A stretch of 7,726 nt of DNA, taken from the NCBI GenBank assembly GCA_028698765.1, contig JAQVVW010000056.1, positions 1-7,726 on the forward strand, written 5' to 3'. A program made the position numbers and the translations under genes. The notes below the pieces were generated by a model. The model was not told the DNA's origin, ran no database searches, and saw nothing but the letters and a program-made list of their open reading frames with translations. This document shows positions 1-5,440 of the stretch, one piece after another (position 1 is the stretch's first letter; every line of letters begins with the position of its first letter). This DNA is from Methanoculleus sp. Lineage in GTDB: Archaea > Halobacteriota > Methanomicrobia > Methanomicrobiales > Methanoculleaceae.

Positions 1-690
1 CTTGAGGCGCTCTCAAAGGAACTCGAGGGTCACCAGATCCAGGTGATGCGGGCGACCGTGGGGCCGGTCACCCGCCATGACGTCCTCGAGGCGGGAACGA
101 TCCGTGACCCCCTCTACAGCGCGATCGTCGCCTTCAACACCCCGGTCCTCCCCGACGCGGTCGACGCCCTCACGGATACGGCGACGTCCCACGTCAGCAT
201 ATTCGAGGGCGGCGTCATCTACCAGCTCCTCGACGACTACGTCGAGTGGAGGGAGGAGAAGAAGCAGGAGTTCGAGCGGCAGAAGTTCGAGAAGCTGATC
301 ATGCCCGCGAAGATCCGGATCCTCCCGAACTGCGTCTTCCGGCAGAGCAACCCGGCGGTGGTCGGCGTCAGGATCCTCGGCGGGAAACTCCAGAGCGGGG
401 TCGACCTCGCCCTCCCGAACGGCAAGAAGATCGGCCGCATCAAGCAGATCCAGGCGAAGAACGAGTCGGTCCAGGAAGCGGAGGCGGGCAAGGAGGTGGC
501 GATCTCGATCGAGGGGCCGACGGTCGGCCGCCAGATCAACGTCGGCGACGACCTCTACGTGGATATCCCGGAGCGGCACGTGAAGGTGATCGAGCGGGAG
601 ATGATCGACCACTTGAGCCCGAGCCTGCGCGAGACCCTGGAGGAGTTCACCATCCTCAAGCGCCGGGGAGACCCCTTCTGGGGGAAGTGA
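1..690 (+). CDS. infB: Translation initiation factor aIF5B (IF-2 family), C-terminal part, 5' truncated
   Basis: Translational GTPase that joins ribosomal subunits and helps place initiator tRNA. The frame is open from base 1, so the gene begins outside the window; 229 residues remain of a family of about 600. The GTP-binding domain is absent. Visible are the end of domain III, the long helix joining domains III and IV (about residues 80-115, rich in E, K and R), and the domain IV beta-barrel (about 115-200, with GVRILGGKLQSGVDLALP and later EGPTVGRQINVGDDLYV). The C-terminal helices end in LKRRGDPFWGK, a typical archaeal/eukaryal eIF5B ending; in eIF5B this tail contacts eIF1A. The TGA stop is at 688-690. 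rps6e follows on the same strand after 116 bases that carry their own promoter signals. The assignment is firm; only the missing 5' part is unknown. Confidence 0.95.
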   Translation, partial: LEALSKELEGHQIQVMRATVGPVTRHDVLEAGTIRDPLYSAIVAFNTPVLPDAVDALTDTATSHVSIFEGGVIYQLLDDYVEWREEKKQEFERQKFEKLIMPAKIRILPNCVFRQSNPAVVGVRILGGKLQSGVDLALPNGKKIGRIKQIQAKNESVQEAEAGKEVAISIEGPTVGRQINVGDDLYVDIPERHVKVIEREMIDHLSPSLRETLEEFTILKRRGDPFWGK

Positions 691-731
691 CCCGTTCCCG
701 GAAAGCGCGGCCCGCTCCCGGCCGCCGCTCT

Positions 732-758
732 CCTCTAACCCTGTAGAGGTAGTCTTTT
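732..758 (+). terminator. Hairpin plus T-tract after infB
   Basis: CCTCTA (732-737) and TAGAGG (744-749) form a perfect 6-bp stem with a 6-base loop. AGTC and four Ts (755-758) follow. Archaeal termination depends mainly on the T-tract, so this is a plausible but short infB terminator. The T-tract is shared with the TATA-like element of rps6e, so the two functions cannot be separated by eye. Confidence 0.4.
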
Positions 759-762
759 AATA
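753..762 (+). promoter_or_regulatory. Probable TATA box (box A) of rps6e
   Basis: The sequence TCTTTTAATA lies in an AT-rich patch within GC-rich DNA, about 48 bases before the rps6e ATG. A start site about 25 bases downstream would fall near 783-786. That gives a leader of roughly 20 bases, enough to carry the ribosome-binding site AAGGAG at 793-798. The placement is by inspection only. Confidence 0.5.
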
Positions 763-792
763 CCATATTCTCAAATTGTATAGGTACTTTCG

Positions 793-798
793 AAGGAG
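793..798 (+). promoter_or_regulatory. Shine-Dalgarno sequence of rps6e
   Basis: AAGGAG ends 8 bases before the ATG at 807. It fixes the start and shows that this mRNA is leadered, unlike several other genes in the window. Confidence 0.75.
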
Positions 799-806
799 TC
801 GTCAAC

Positions 807-1205
807 ATGGCAGATTTCAAGATCATCCTATCTGACCCGGAGACCGGGCGTTCATATAAGATCGATGCGACCGGCCCCACCGCCGGAGCGATCATCGGCA
901 AGCGTATCGGCGAAGAGATCGACGGAAACGTCCTCGGCTTTGCAGGCTACACGATCAAGATCACCGGCGCCACGGACAAGACCGGCATTCCCTCTCGCCG
1001 CGACCTCCCCGGCCCGTCACGCCGGAGACTCCTCCTCTCCAGGAGCGTCGGGTTCCACCCGGTCATGGACGGGGAGCGCCGCAGGAAGTCGGTGCGGGGC
1101 AACGAGATCAGCGCCGATACCGTTCAGATCAACGCCGCCGTGAAACAGAGCGGTGCAAAACCCCTGGCAGAATACTTCAGCCAGCCCGAGGCGGCGGCCG
1201 AATAA
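807..1205 (+). CDS. rps6e: 30S ribosomal protein S6e
   Basis: Small-subunit ribosomal protein of the archaeal/eukaryal S6e family, 132 residues, close to the usual archaeal length. The N-terminus reads MADFKIILSDPETGRSYKID. A glycine-rich middle (GFAGYTIKITGATDKTGIP, about 44-62) is followed by a basic segment (PSRRRLLLS, about 70-78) and the family signature GERRRKSVRGNEIS (about 89-102). The C-terminal tail is short and acidic/alanine-rich and lacks the long phosphorylated tail of eukaryotic S6. AAGGAG at good spacing and the conserved N-terminus set the start. The gene lies downstream of infB with its own likely promoter and converges on the radical SAM gene. Confidence 0.96.
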   Translation: MADFKIILSDPETGRSYKIDATGPTAGAIIGKRIGEEIDGNVLGFAGYTIKITGATDKTGIPSRRDLPGPSRRRLLLSRSVGFHPVMDGERRRKSVRGNEISADTVQINAAVKQSGAKPLAEYFSQPEAAAE

Positions 1206-1249
1206 ATCAGCCCCCTATCTTTTCTACAACGTTACTTCTCCGGGCTGAT
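1206..1249. terminator. Inverted repeat in the convergent rps6e/radical SAM gap
   Basis: ATCAGCCC (1206-1213), directly after the rps6e stop codon, is a perfect reverse complement of GGGCTGAT (1242-1249). The 28-base spacer contains TATCTTTTCTAC, a short T-tract for plus-strand transcripts. As the gap separates convergent genes, a shared transcription stop or 3'-end-protecting hairpin is plausible. The stem is 8 bp and the loop long, so the role is uncertain. Confidence 0.4.
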
Positions 1250-1269
1250 CCGCCCGTACCCTCGTCGTC

Positions 1270-2247
1270 CTACCGGCCGCGCCAGGGCTCCCTGAGCGTG
1301 GCGGGGCACCCGCATGCCGCGGCGTACGCGGCGGTGAGCGCTGCTCCCGGGTCTCCCTCGTATGGAGGGGCGAGCAGTACCGCCCGGGCGGCGACCTCGT
1401 CCGGCACCGCATTCGGGTAGTAGCCGCTCCAGGCCACGTCCTCGAGCCCCGCCTTGCGGCAGGCTGCACCGAGGTGCTCCATCTGCTCCTTCGACGGCCC
1501 GGGGTGGTAGTAGAGGACGTTGTTCGGCCGGAATCCGATGAGCCGGTAGGGCACCGTCGGGTCGAGCGAGGCGATGAACTCCGCGATGCCGCTCACCTCG
1601 CGATCGGTCATGCCCGGGATCACCACTGTCCGAAAGACCCTGATGCGGTCTCTTCCCTCTCGCACGAGATACTCAGCATTCCTGAGCACCGGGCCCACCG
1701 GCGCTCCCGTGAGGGCGCGATGGACCGGGTCCGACCACGCCTTGATCTCGAGGGTGATCGTCCGGCAGAGGCCGACAAGCCGCGCCATCGTCGCCCCCGT
1801 CGCAAAGCCGCCGGTCGAAATCCCTATTCCGAGGTCGAGACCCTGCCGTTTCACCTCGCCCGCCACCTCTTCGATGTAGGGGAGGTGGATGATCGGATCC
1901 CCGCCCGTGAAGTTGATCGTCCGGATGCGGGGCCCCCGGTACGCGGCGATCCGCTCCCGGGCATCGGCCACCAGCCTTGCGGCCGGCACATGACCGGCGT
2001 ACTGCCAACCGGGATCGGGGTACTGGGATATCCGGTAGGCGTTGCAGTGGAGGCAGCGGTAGCAGCACCCGAGGAGAGTGACGATGTAACTCGCGAGAGT
2101 GCCCGAACACATCGTCGCCGCCACCTCCGCGCGGCCGACGCGGCACACCCCCCGCTCTCCCCGGAGCCGGTCGGCACCGCACCTCCATTCGCAGAGGCGG
2201 CAAGACTCGAGTTCCTCCATGCCGTCGTCTCTGGTGTATGCATGCAC
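1270..2247 (-). CDS. Radical SAM protein, PflA/PflX-like, with an extra N-terminal Cys cluster
   Basis: Predicted cytoplasmic radical SAM enzyme of about 325 residues; substrate unknown. The SAM/[4Fe-4S] motif is C61-x3-C65-x2-C68 (CCYRCLHCN). It is followed by TINFTGGDP (GGDP about 115-118, the SAM-binding glycine motif) and a TIM-barrel-like series (LDLGIGISTGG, TITLEIKAW, FRTVVIPG, YRLIGFRPNN). Ahead of the core lies a second cysteine set, C16-x2-C19-x3-C23-x11-C35 (CRLCEWRC then GERGVC). The same arrangement occurs in the archaeal PflA-like/AmmeMemoRadiSam group and may bind a second cluster or zinc. The start is uncertain: GTG at 2247 has AAAGG 5 bases upstream, whereas ATG at 2220 (MEELESC) has no clear ribosome-binding site. 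The frame stays open further upstream, but that part is antisense-type low-complexity sequence. The gene follows the DUF2240 gene by 74 bases. Family call is firm; function is unknown. Confidence 0.85.
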   Translation of the reverse strand: MHAYTRDDGMEELESCRLCEWRCGADRLRGERGVCRVGRAEVAATMCSGTLASYIVTLLGCCYRCLHCNAYRISQYPDPGWQYAGHVPAARLVADARERIAAYRGPRIRTINFTGGDPIIHLPYIEEVAGEVKRQGLDLGIGISTGGFATGATMARLVGLCRTITLEIKAWSDPVHRALTGAPVGPVLRNAEYLVREGRDRIRVFRTVVIPGMTDREVSGIAEFIASLDPTVPYRLIGFRPNNVLYYHPGPSKEQMEHLGAACRKAGLEDVAWSGYYPNAVPDEVAARAVLLAPPYEGDPGAALTAAYAAACGCPATLREPWRGR

Positions 2248-2306
2248 GATAGCCTTTGGGACGCTGACACGATGGGAGTGGGCGAGCGGCAGGCGCGAGT
2301 CTTTCC

Positions 2307-2327
2307 TAAAAGAGGGGTATTTTATCG
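2307..2327 (-). promoter_or_regulatory. Possible promoter of the radical SAM gene
   Basis: On the minus strand the end of the DUF2240 gene and the start of the gap read GATAAAATAC (2327-2318) and then CTCTTTTAGG (2315-2306), two AT-rich TATA-like candidates in GC-rich DNA. Either would give a leader of roughly 30-75 bases. TCTTT/AAAGA around 2300-2313 can also form a 5-bp stem. The 74-base gap suggests some independent expression, but cotranscription with the two upstream genes is equally possible. Confidence 0.3.
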
Positions 2328-2789
2328 TTTCTTCGCGACCGTTCTCTCCAGGGCCGGCAGTTTGTCGTCGAACGCCACCCCGTACATCTTCGCGAGGATG
2401 ACCACCGCCGCCTCTACCCGGATGTTGCCGTCGAAGTTGTCGGCGACGATCCGGTGGAGTTCGGCGACGACCTCCTGGGGCGGTTTCTCCGTCGCGGCGG
2501 CGATCCGCCCGATCAACTCCTCGTAGGGGCTCTCCGCCGCTGCGAGGACGTTGGAGGTGGGCTTGAACCCGAGCGGTATCGAGACCTCCGCGAGATCGAA
2601 GAGCGGCCGGATGGCTCCCCCGTCCACCTCGATGAGCCCCTCCGCCTTCGCCCGCTCCAGGAGCTGGTTTACCTGCTCCTTGTTCATCCACTTCCGGTCG
2701 ATGGCGATGTAGAAGACGAACTCGCTCTTCTGCAGCCGATCTTTGCGCATGTGCTTGAACGGCGCGGCGACCGCTATCCTGACGCTCAC
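2322..2789 (-). CDS. DUF2240 family archaeal protein
   Basis: Conserved archaeal protein of unknown function, 155 residues, no signal peptide or membrane segment. It opens VRIAVAAPFK, an opening I associate with DUF2240. Next comes an EFVFYIAIDRKWM segment and a helix-turn-helix-like stretch (about 37-60, NKEQVNQLLERAKAEGLIEV). That stretch ends in a small beta-wing (GGAIRP), suggesting a winged-helix fold. The second half is helical (AVVILAKMYGVAFDDKL). The start is GTG at 2789, overlapping the stop of the upstream gene as GTGA, with GGGTG about 8 bases before it. The two genes are therefore probably translationally coupled. An upstream ATG in this frame would lie deep inside the neighbouring gene and was rejected. 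The family name is recalled from the motif pattern; nucleic-acid binding is inference. Confidence 0.75.
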   Translation of the reverse strand: MSVRIAVAAPFKHMRKDRLQKSEFVFYIAIDRKWMNKEQVNQLLERAKAEGLIEVDGGAIRPLFDLAEVSIPLGFKPTSNVLAAAESPYEELIGRIAAATEKPPQEVVAELHRIVADNFDGNIRVEAAVVILAKMYGVAFDDKLPALERTVAKKR

Positions 2790-3208
2790 TCGCAGGCACC
2801 CTTGAGCATCTTTCGTAGATCCATCGCGTCCATCTCCCCGAGCCGCCCCTCCTTCGCGACGTAGCACTCCGTCACCGCCCCTTTGTCGACAAGCCGGAGG
2901 AAGAAGGCGGTATCCGAGACCGGGAGCCTTTTTTCAGGGGTGAGCAGCGTCCTCTGCAGGTCGACCCGGAAGTCCGCCACTTCCGTGACATTCTCGGCGA
3001 GCGGCACGAGATCATTCAGGTCGAGGAACTGTGTCCGCCCGTCCGCGATCTGGACAAGTATCCGCTCCTTGACGAGCCCGTCGGCACCCCGTGCGGTGGT
3101 ATGGGTGTCGTGCATCCGGGCTATACAGGCAAGGACGTCCCGGAACGGCCGGTTGAGCTCAAAATCGAGGTCGACGGATTGGGGGAAACGATGGTATATC
3201 CTGCGCAT
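2786..3208 (-). CDS. Conserved-looking hypothetical protein, first gene of the minus-strand trio
   Basis: I do not recognise this protein. It has 140 residues starting MRRIYHRFPQ, mixed alpha/beta in appearance, with no signal peptide, membrane helix or cysteine motif. An ILVQIADGRTQFLDL strand pair (about 50-64) precedes an acidic/hydrophobic stretch (LVPLAENVTEVADFRVDL, about 68-85). The C-terminal half (TAFFLRLVDKGAVTECYV) ends in a helix, MDAMDLRKMLKG. Codon use is normal for the neighbourhood and the protein has a globular composition, so it is very likely real. ATG at 3208 was chosen because a TATA-like CTTTTTA lies about 28 bases upstream, fitting a leaderless mRNA; GTG at 3211 is the alternative. 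It overlaps the DUF2240 start by four bases, implying a related job. DG/EL features faintly recall UPF0216 (DUF61), but I do not assign it. Confidence 0.75.
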   Translation of the reverse strand: MRRIYHRFPQSVDLDFELNRPFRDVLACIARMHDTHTTARGADGLVKERILVQIADGRTQFLDLNDLVPLAENVTEVADFRVDLQRTLLTPEKRLPVSDTAFFLRLVDKGAVTECYVAKEGRLGEMDAMDLRKMLKGACE

Positions 3209-3231
3209 CACTAGAACTGAGATCTGCGAAA

Positions 3232-3240
3232 CGTAAAAAG
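3232..3240 (-). promoter_or_regulatory. Probable TATA box of the minus-strand trio
   Basis: On the minus strand CTTTTTACG (3240-3232) is the only strong T/A run before the orphan gene. Its centre is about 28 bases from the ATG at 3208, the spacing expected when the transcript starts at the start codon. No Shine-Dalgarno sequence is visible, in agreement. The divergent plus-strand gene starts 57 bases away; AAACGTTTTC (3263-3272), about 30 bases before its ATG, may be its weaker box A. Confidence 0.45.
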
Positions 3241-3297
3241 GATCTGATCCCGCCGGAGGAGCAAACGTTTTCTCCACATCCTGCCCTCTCTGCACCC

Positions 3298-4740
3298 ATG
3301 ACCGACGATCACCTCACGCTCCTGCAGATGAACGACTCGCACGGGTACCTGGAGCCGCACCAGGAACTCTTCTATGCCGGCGGACCGCCGGTGTACCGGA
3401 CGGCGGGCGGGTATGCCCGGATTGCCGCGCTCCTCGAAGAAGCCCGCGACAAGCGGCCGGGCCGGGTGCTCGCGTTCGACTGCGGCGACACCATCCACGG
3501 GACCTACCCCGCCGTCCAATCGGAGGGCGAGGCGCTCGTCCCCATCCTGAACGTCCTCGCCTTCGACGCCATGACCGCCCACTGGGAGTTCGCCTACGGC
3601 CCGGAGCAGTTCCGGAGCGTGGCGGGGAGGCTCGACTACCCTGTCCTCGCCGACAACTGCTACGACGACGTGACCGGCGACCTGGTCTTTCCCCCGCATA
3701 CCGTCTGCGAGACCGACGACCTCATGGTGGGCGTCATCGGCATCGCCGCCACGATCGTCGACAAGGTGATGCCGGACTCATTCTCGAAGGGGATCCACTT
3801 CTCTCTCGGGAACGCCGAACTCCCCGGCCACATCGCCCATCTCCGCGAAGAGGAGGGGGTGGATCTCGTCGTGGTGATCTCGCACCTCGGGTTTCCGCAG
3901 GAGGTGAGGCTCGCCCGCGAGACGGACGGGATCGACGTCCTCCTCTCGGGGCACACCCACAACCGCCTCTTCGAGCCGGCGGTCGTCAACGAGACCATCA
4001 TCATCCAGTCGGGCTGCCATGGCTCCTTCCTCGGGCGGCTCGATCTCACGGTCGAGAACCGGCGGGTGAAGGGGTTCGACCACGACCTGATCGTCGTCGG
4101 CGAGGGGGTCCGGCCTCATCCGGAGGTCGAGGAGATGGTCGAGGGGGTCATGGAACCTCATCGCGGGTACCTCTCCCGGGTCGTCGGCGAGACCCGGACG
4201 GGTCTTAACCGGAACACTGTTCTCGAGGCTACGATGGACAACCTTCTCCTGCAGGCGCTCATCGACGCCACGGGCGCGGAGATAGCCTTCTCGAACGGGT
4301 GGCGCTACGGCGCCCCGGTGCCGCCCGGCCCGGTCACGGTAAACGACCTCTGGGACATCATCCCGGTGAACCCCCCGGTCTCGATGGTCGAGATAACCGG
4401 CCGGGAGCTCAGGGCGATGATGGAAGAGAACCTGGAACGGACGTTCTCGCGCGATCCCTACCAGCAAATGGGCGGTTACGTGAAGCGGTGCACGGGGGTC
4501 AACCTCTACTGCAGGGTAGAGAACCCGGCAGGGCACCGGATCCAGGAGTTCTTCGCCGGCGGAAGGCGACTCGACCCGGACGCCGTCTACCGCGCGGCGT
4601 TTGTCACCGGCCAGGGCGTGCCGCCGAAGTACGGGCGGAACCGGGAGAACCTCGACCTCCCGGCGATCGAGGCGCTCGAACGCTACCTCTTAAAGGGGCC
4701 GGTCAGCGCCGAACTCCGCGGGAGCGTGACGGCGATATGA
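3298..4740 (+). CDS. SoxB-like metallophosphoesterase / 5'-nucleotidase family protein
   Basis: Two-domain hydrolase of the UshA/5'-nucleotidase/SoxB family, 480 residues. The N-terminal calcineurin-like metal domain (about 1-265) shows MNDSHG (11-16), DCGDTIHGT (61-69), AHWEF (94-98), SHLG (195-198) and GHTHN (218-222). The C-terminal 5'-nucleotidase domain (about 290-475) has AFSNGWRYG, GPVTVNDLWDIIPVNPP and ITGRELRAMMEENL, then RDPYQQMGGYVKR. The AHWEF motif in place of the usual GNHEF, and the DPYQQMGG stretch, resemble SoxB (sulfur-oxidation thiol esterase) more than nucleotidases. Unlike UshA or SoxB it lacks a signal peptide, so it is probably cytoplasmic. The substrate is unknown; a nucleotide or another phospho- or sulfo-ester is possible. 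ATG at 3298 is the only in-frame ATG/GTG/TTG after the upstream stop at 3235. No Shine-Dalgarno sequence sits at normal spacing, so a leaderless start is likely. Confidence 0.9.
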   Translation: MTDDHLTLLQMNDSHGYLEPHQELFYAGGPPVYRTAGGYARIAALLEEARDKRPGRVLAFDCGDTIHGTYPAVQSEGEALVPILNVLAFDAMTAHWEFAYGPEQFRSVAGRLDYPVLADNCYDDVTGDLVFPPHTVCETDDLMVGVIGIAATIVDKVMPDSFSKGIHFSLGNAELPGHIAHLREEEGVDLVVVISHLGFPQEVRLARETDGIDVLLSGHTHNRLFEPAVVNETIIIQSGCHGSFLGRLDLTVENRRVKGFDHDLIVVGEGVRPHPEVEEMVEGVMEPHRGYLSRVVGETRTGLNRNTVLEATMDNLLLQALIDATGAEIAFSNGWRYGAPVPPGPVTVNDLWDIIPVNPPVSMVEITGRELRAMMEENLERTFSRDPYQQMGGYVKRCTGVNLYCRVENPAGHRIQEFFAGGRRLDPDAVYRAAFVTGQGVPPKYGRNRENLDLPAIEALERYLLKGPVSAELRGSVTAI

Positions 4741-4942
4741 TCTCCTCCGTCCGGGCCGCCATCCGTCTCGACGGGCGCGGGAACCTCTCCGGGCCGGCAG
4801 CCCGAACGCCGCCTCATGAATACGCTCGCGGCCCGTGGGGCTCGGTATGTCGTCTGCGAACGGACGCTACGCTCCCGGGATTGGCTGCGGGAACTTCCCC
4901 GGTTAGATGGGGGCCGTCCTGTCCGGCGCTATGTTCGGCCGT
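4741..4942. other. GC-rich convergent intergenic gap, no convincing gene
   Basis: About 200 bases between the 3' ends of the SoxB-like gene and rps8e. It is GC-rich, with no TATA-like element and no tRNA-like or C/D-box sequence that I can see. CGGGAACCTCTCCGGG (4778-4793) and CGGGAACTTCCCCGGT (4888-4903) agree at 13 of 16 positions, and each is roughly self-complementary. A 42-codon plus-strand frame (4816-4944, starting MNTLAARGARYVV) exists. It has no ribosome-binding site, is arginine-rich and runs into the rps8e terminator, so I do not call it a gene. The gap may hold decayed sequence or the 3' UTR of the SoxB-like gene. Confidence 0.5.
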
Positions 4943-4959
4943 AAAAAGAGATAGGTCTC
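4943..4959 (-). terminator. Hairpin plus T5 terminator of rps8e
   Basis: Reading the minus strand directly after the rps8e TAA, GAGA-CCTA-TCTC (4959-4948) forms a short stem and TTTTT (4947-4943) follows at once. The U-tract right after the stop is the classic archaeal termination signal; the 4-bp stem may be incidental. Confidence 0.6.
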
Positions 4960-5337
4960 TTATACGAGCAGGACGGCGTTGACGACACCGTCCTGGCTCG
5001 GTCTGCTGACGATCCGCGCGTTCCCCATCTCGGTCTTGATGATGGCGCCCTTTGTGAGGAGTTTCCGCCGGACGTAGTTCGGGTCGGCGCTGTTTGCCTC
5101 GACCGCCTCGATCTTCGCCTTTTTGGTCTCGCCGGTTGCGGGGTTCGAGACCGTCGCGTACTCCACCCGGAGTGCCCGGACCTTCTGGTTGCCGCCGAAG
5201 GTGCGGACGATTCTCCTGCGATCTTCACCGATATGCGTCTCTGCCGGAGCTCTTCCGATCTCCGCTCTCTTCTTGCCCTGGGAGGTGTGGTAGCGTCCGC
5301 CCGATGGCTTCCGTACTGATCTTCCTTGCCACTGCAT
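4960..5337 (-). CDS. rps8e: 30S ribosomal protein S8e
   Basis: Small-subunit ribosomal protein shared by archaea and eukaryotes, 125 residues, normal for archaeal S8e. It opens with the family signature MQWQGRSVRKPSGGRYHTSQ and a basic patch (GKKRAEIGRAP). The core follows, with VRTFGGNQKVRALRVEYA (about 44-61) and NPATGETKKAKI (about 65-76). It ends NYVRRKLLTKGAIIKTEMG (about 87-105) and QDGVVNAVLLV. The signature fixes the start at the ATG at 5337; an in-frame ATG 13 codons upstream (5376) would add residues not expected in the family. A GGTGGT element lies 4-9 bases before the chosen ATG. The gene sits 103 bases downstream of hypB on the same strand and ends in its own U-tract terminator. 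Confidence 0.96.
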   Translation of the reverse strand: MQWQGRSVRKPSGGRYHTSQGKKRAEIGRAPAETHIGEDRRRIVRTFGGNQKVRALRVEYATVSNPATGETKKAKIEAVEANSADPNYVRRKLLTKGAIIKTEMGNARIVSRPSQDGVVNAVLLV

Positions 5338-5351
5338 GTGACCACCGATAT

Positions 5352-5440
5352 ACTCTGCTGAGGACGCAGTCCCCACAGGGGTAGCAATCTCTCGTTAAAG
5401 TGCTATAACTATTCGAGACCGGGATATTTAACTCTGCTGA
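5352..5440 (-). repeat. Pair of direct repeats TCAGCAGAGT flanking the hypB-rps8e gap
   Basis: On the minus strand TCAGCAGAGT occurs at 5440-5431, right after the hypB stop, where it continues TTAAATAT. It occurs again at 5361-5352, where it continues ATATCGG, just before the rps8e ribosome-binding site. The copies are 79 bases apart and cover almost the whole intergenic space. They could bind a regulator, reflect a small duplication or be chance. Confidence 0.4.
5393..5410 (-). promoter_or_regulatory. Possible TATA box(es) of rps8e
   Basis: On the minus strand AGTTATAGCA (5410-5401) and the adjoining CTTTAACG (5400-5393) are the best TATA-like candidates upstream of rps8e. A start about 25 bases downstream would leave a leader of roughly 35-45 bases containing the GGTGGT ribosome-binding site. 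This fits separate, high expression of a ribosomal protein located behind hypB. Confidence 0.35.

Noticed and set aside
1474..2526. 350-codon plus-strand frame.
   Set aside because: It is antisense to the radical SAM and DUF2240 genes and has the Arg/Asp/Pro-rich composition of a shadow frame in GC-rich DNA.
2248..2799. N-terminal extension giving a 509-residue radical SAM protein.
   Set aside because: The extra part is arginine/glycine-rich, lies in a different frame over the DUF2240 gene and has no domain; the real protein begins near the first CxxC motif.
2786..3208. Assignment of the orphan protein to UPF0216 (DUF61).
   Set aside because: Only a loose resemblance around the ADG and L-rich segment; the conserved N-terminal pattern of that family is not evident.
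3778..4536. 252-codon minus-strand frame opposite the SoxB-like gene.
   Set aside because: Shadow of a gene with all family motifs on the plus strand; composition is biased and no motif is present.
4816..4944. 42-codon frame as a small gene.
   Set aside because: No ribosome-binding site or promoter, arginine-rich, and its stop lies in the rps8e terminator; kept only as a low-interest observation.
5338..5376. Upstream ATG of rps8e adding 13 residues.
   Set aside because: S8e begins MQWQGRS..RK; the extension covers the ribosome-binding site and is not family-like.
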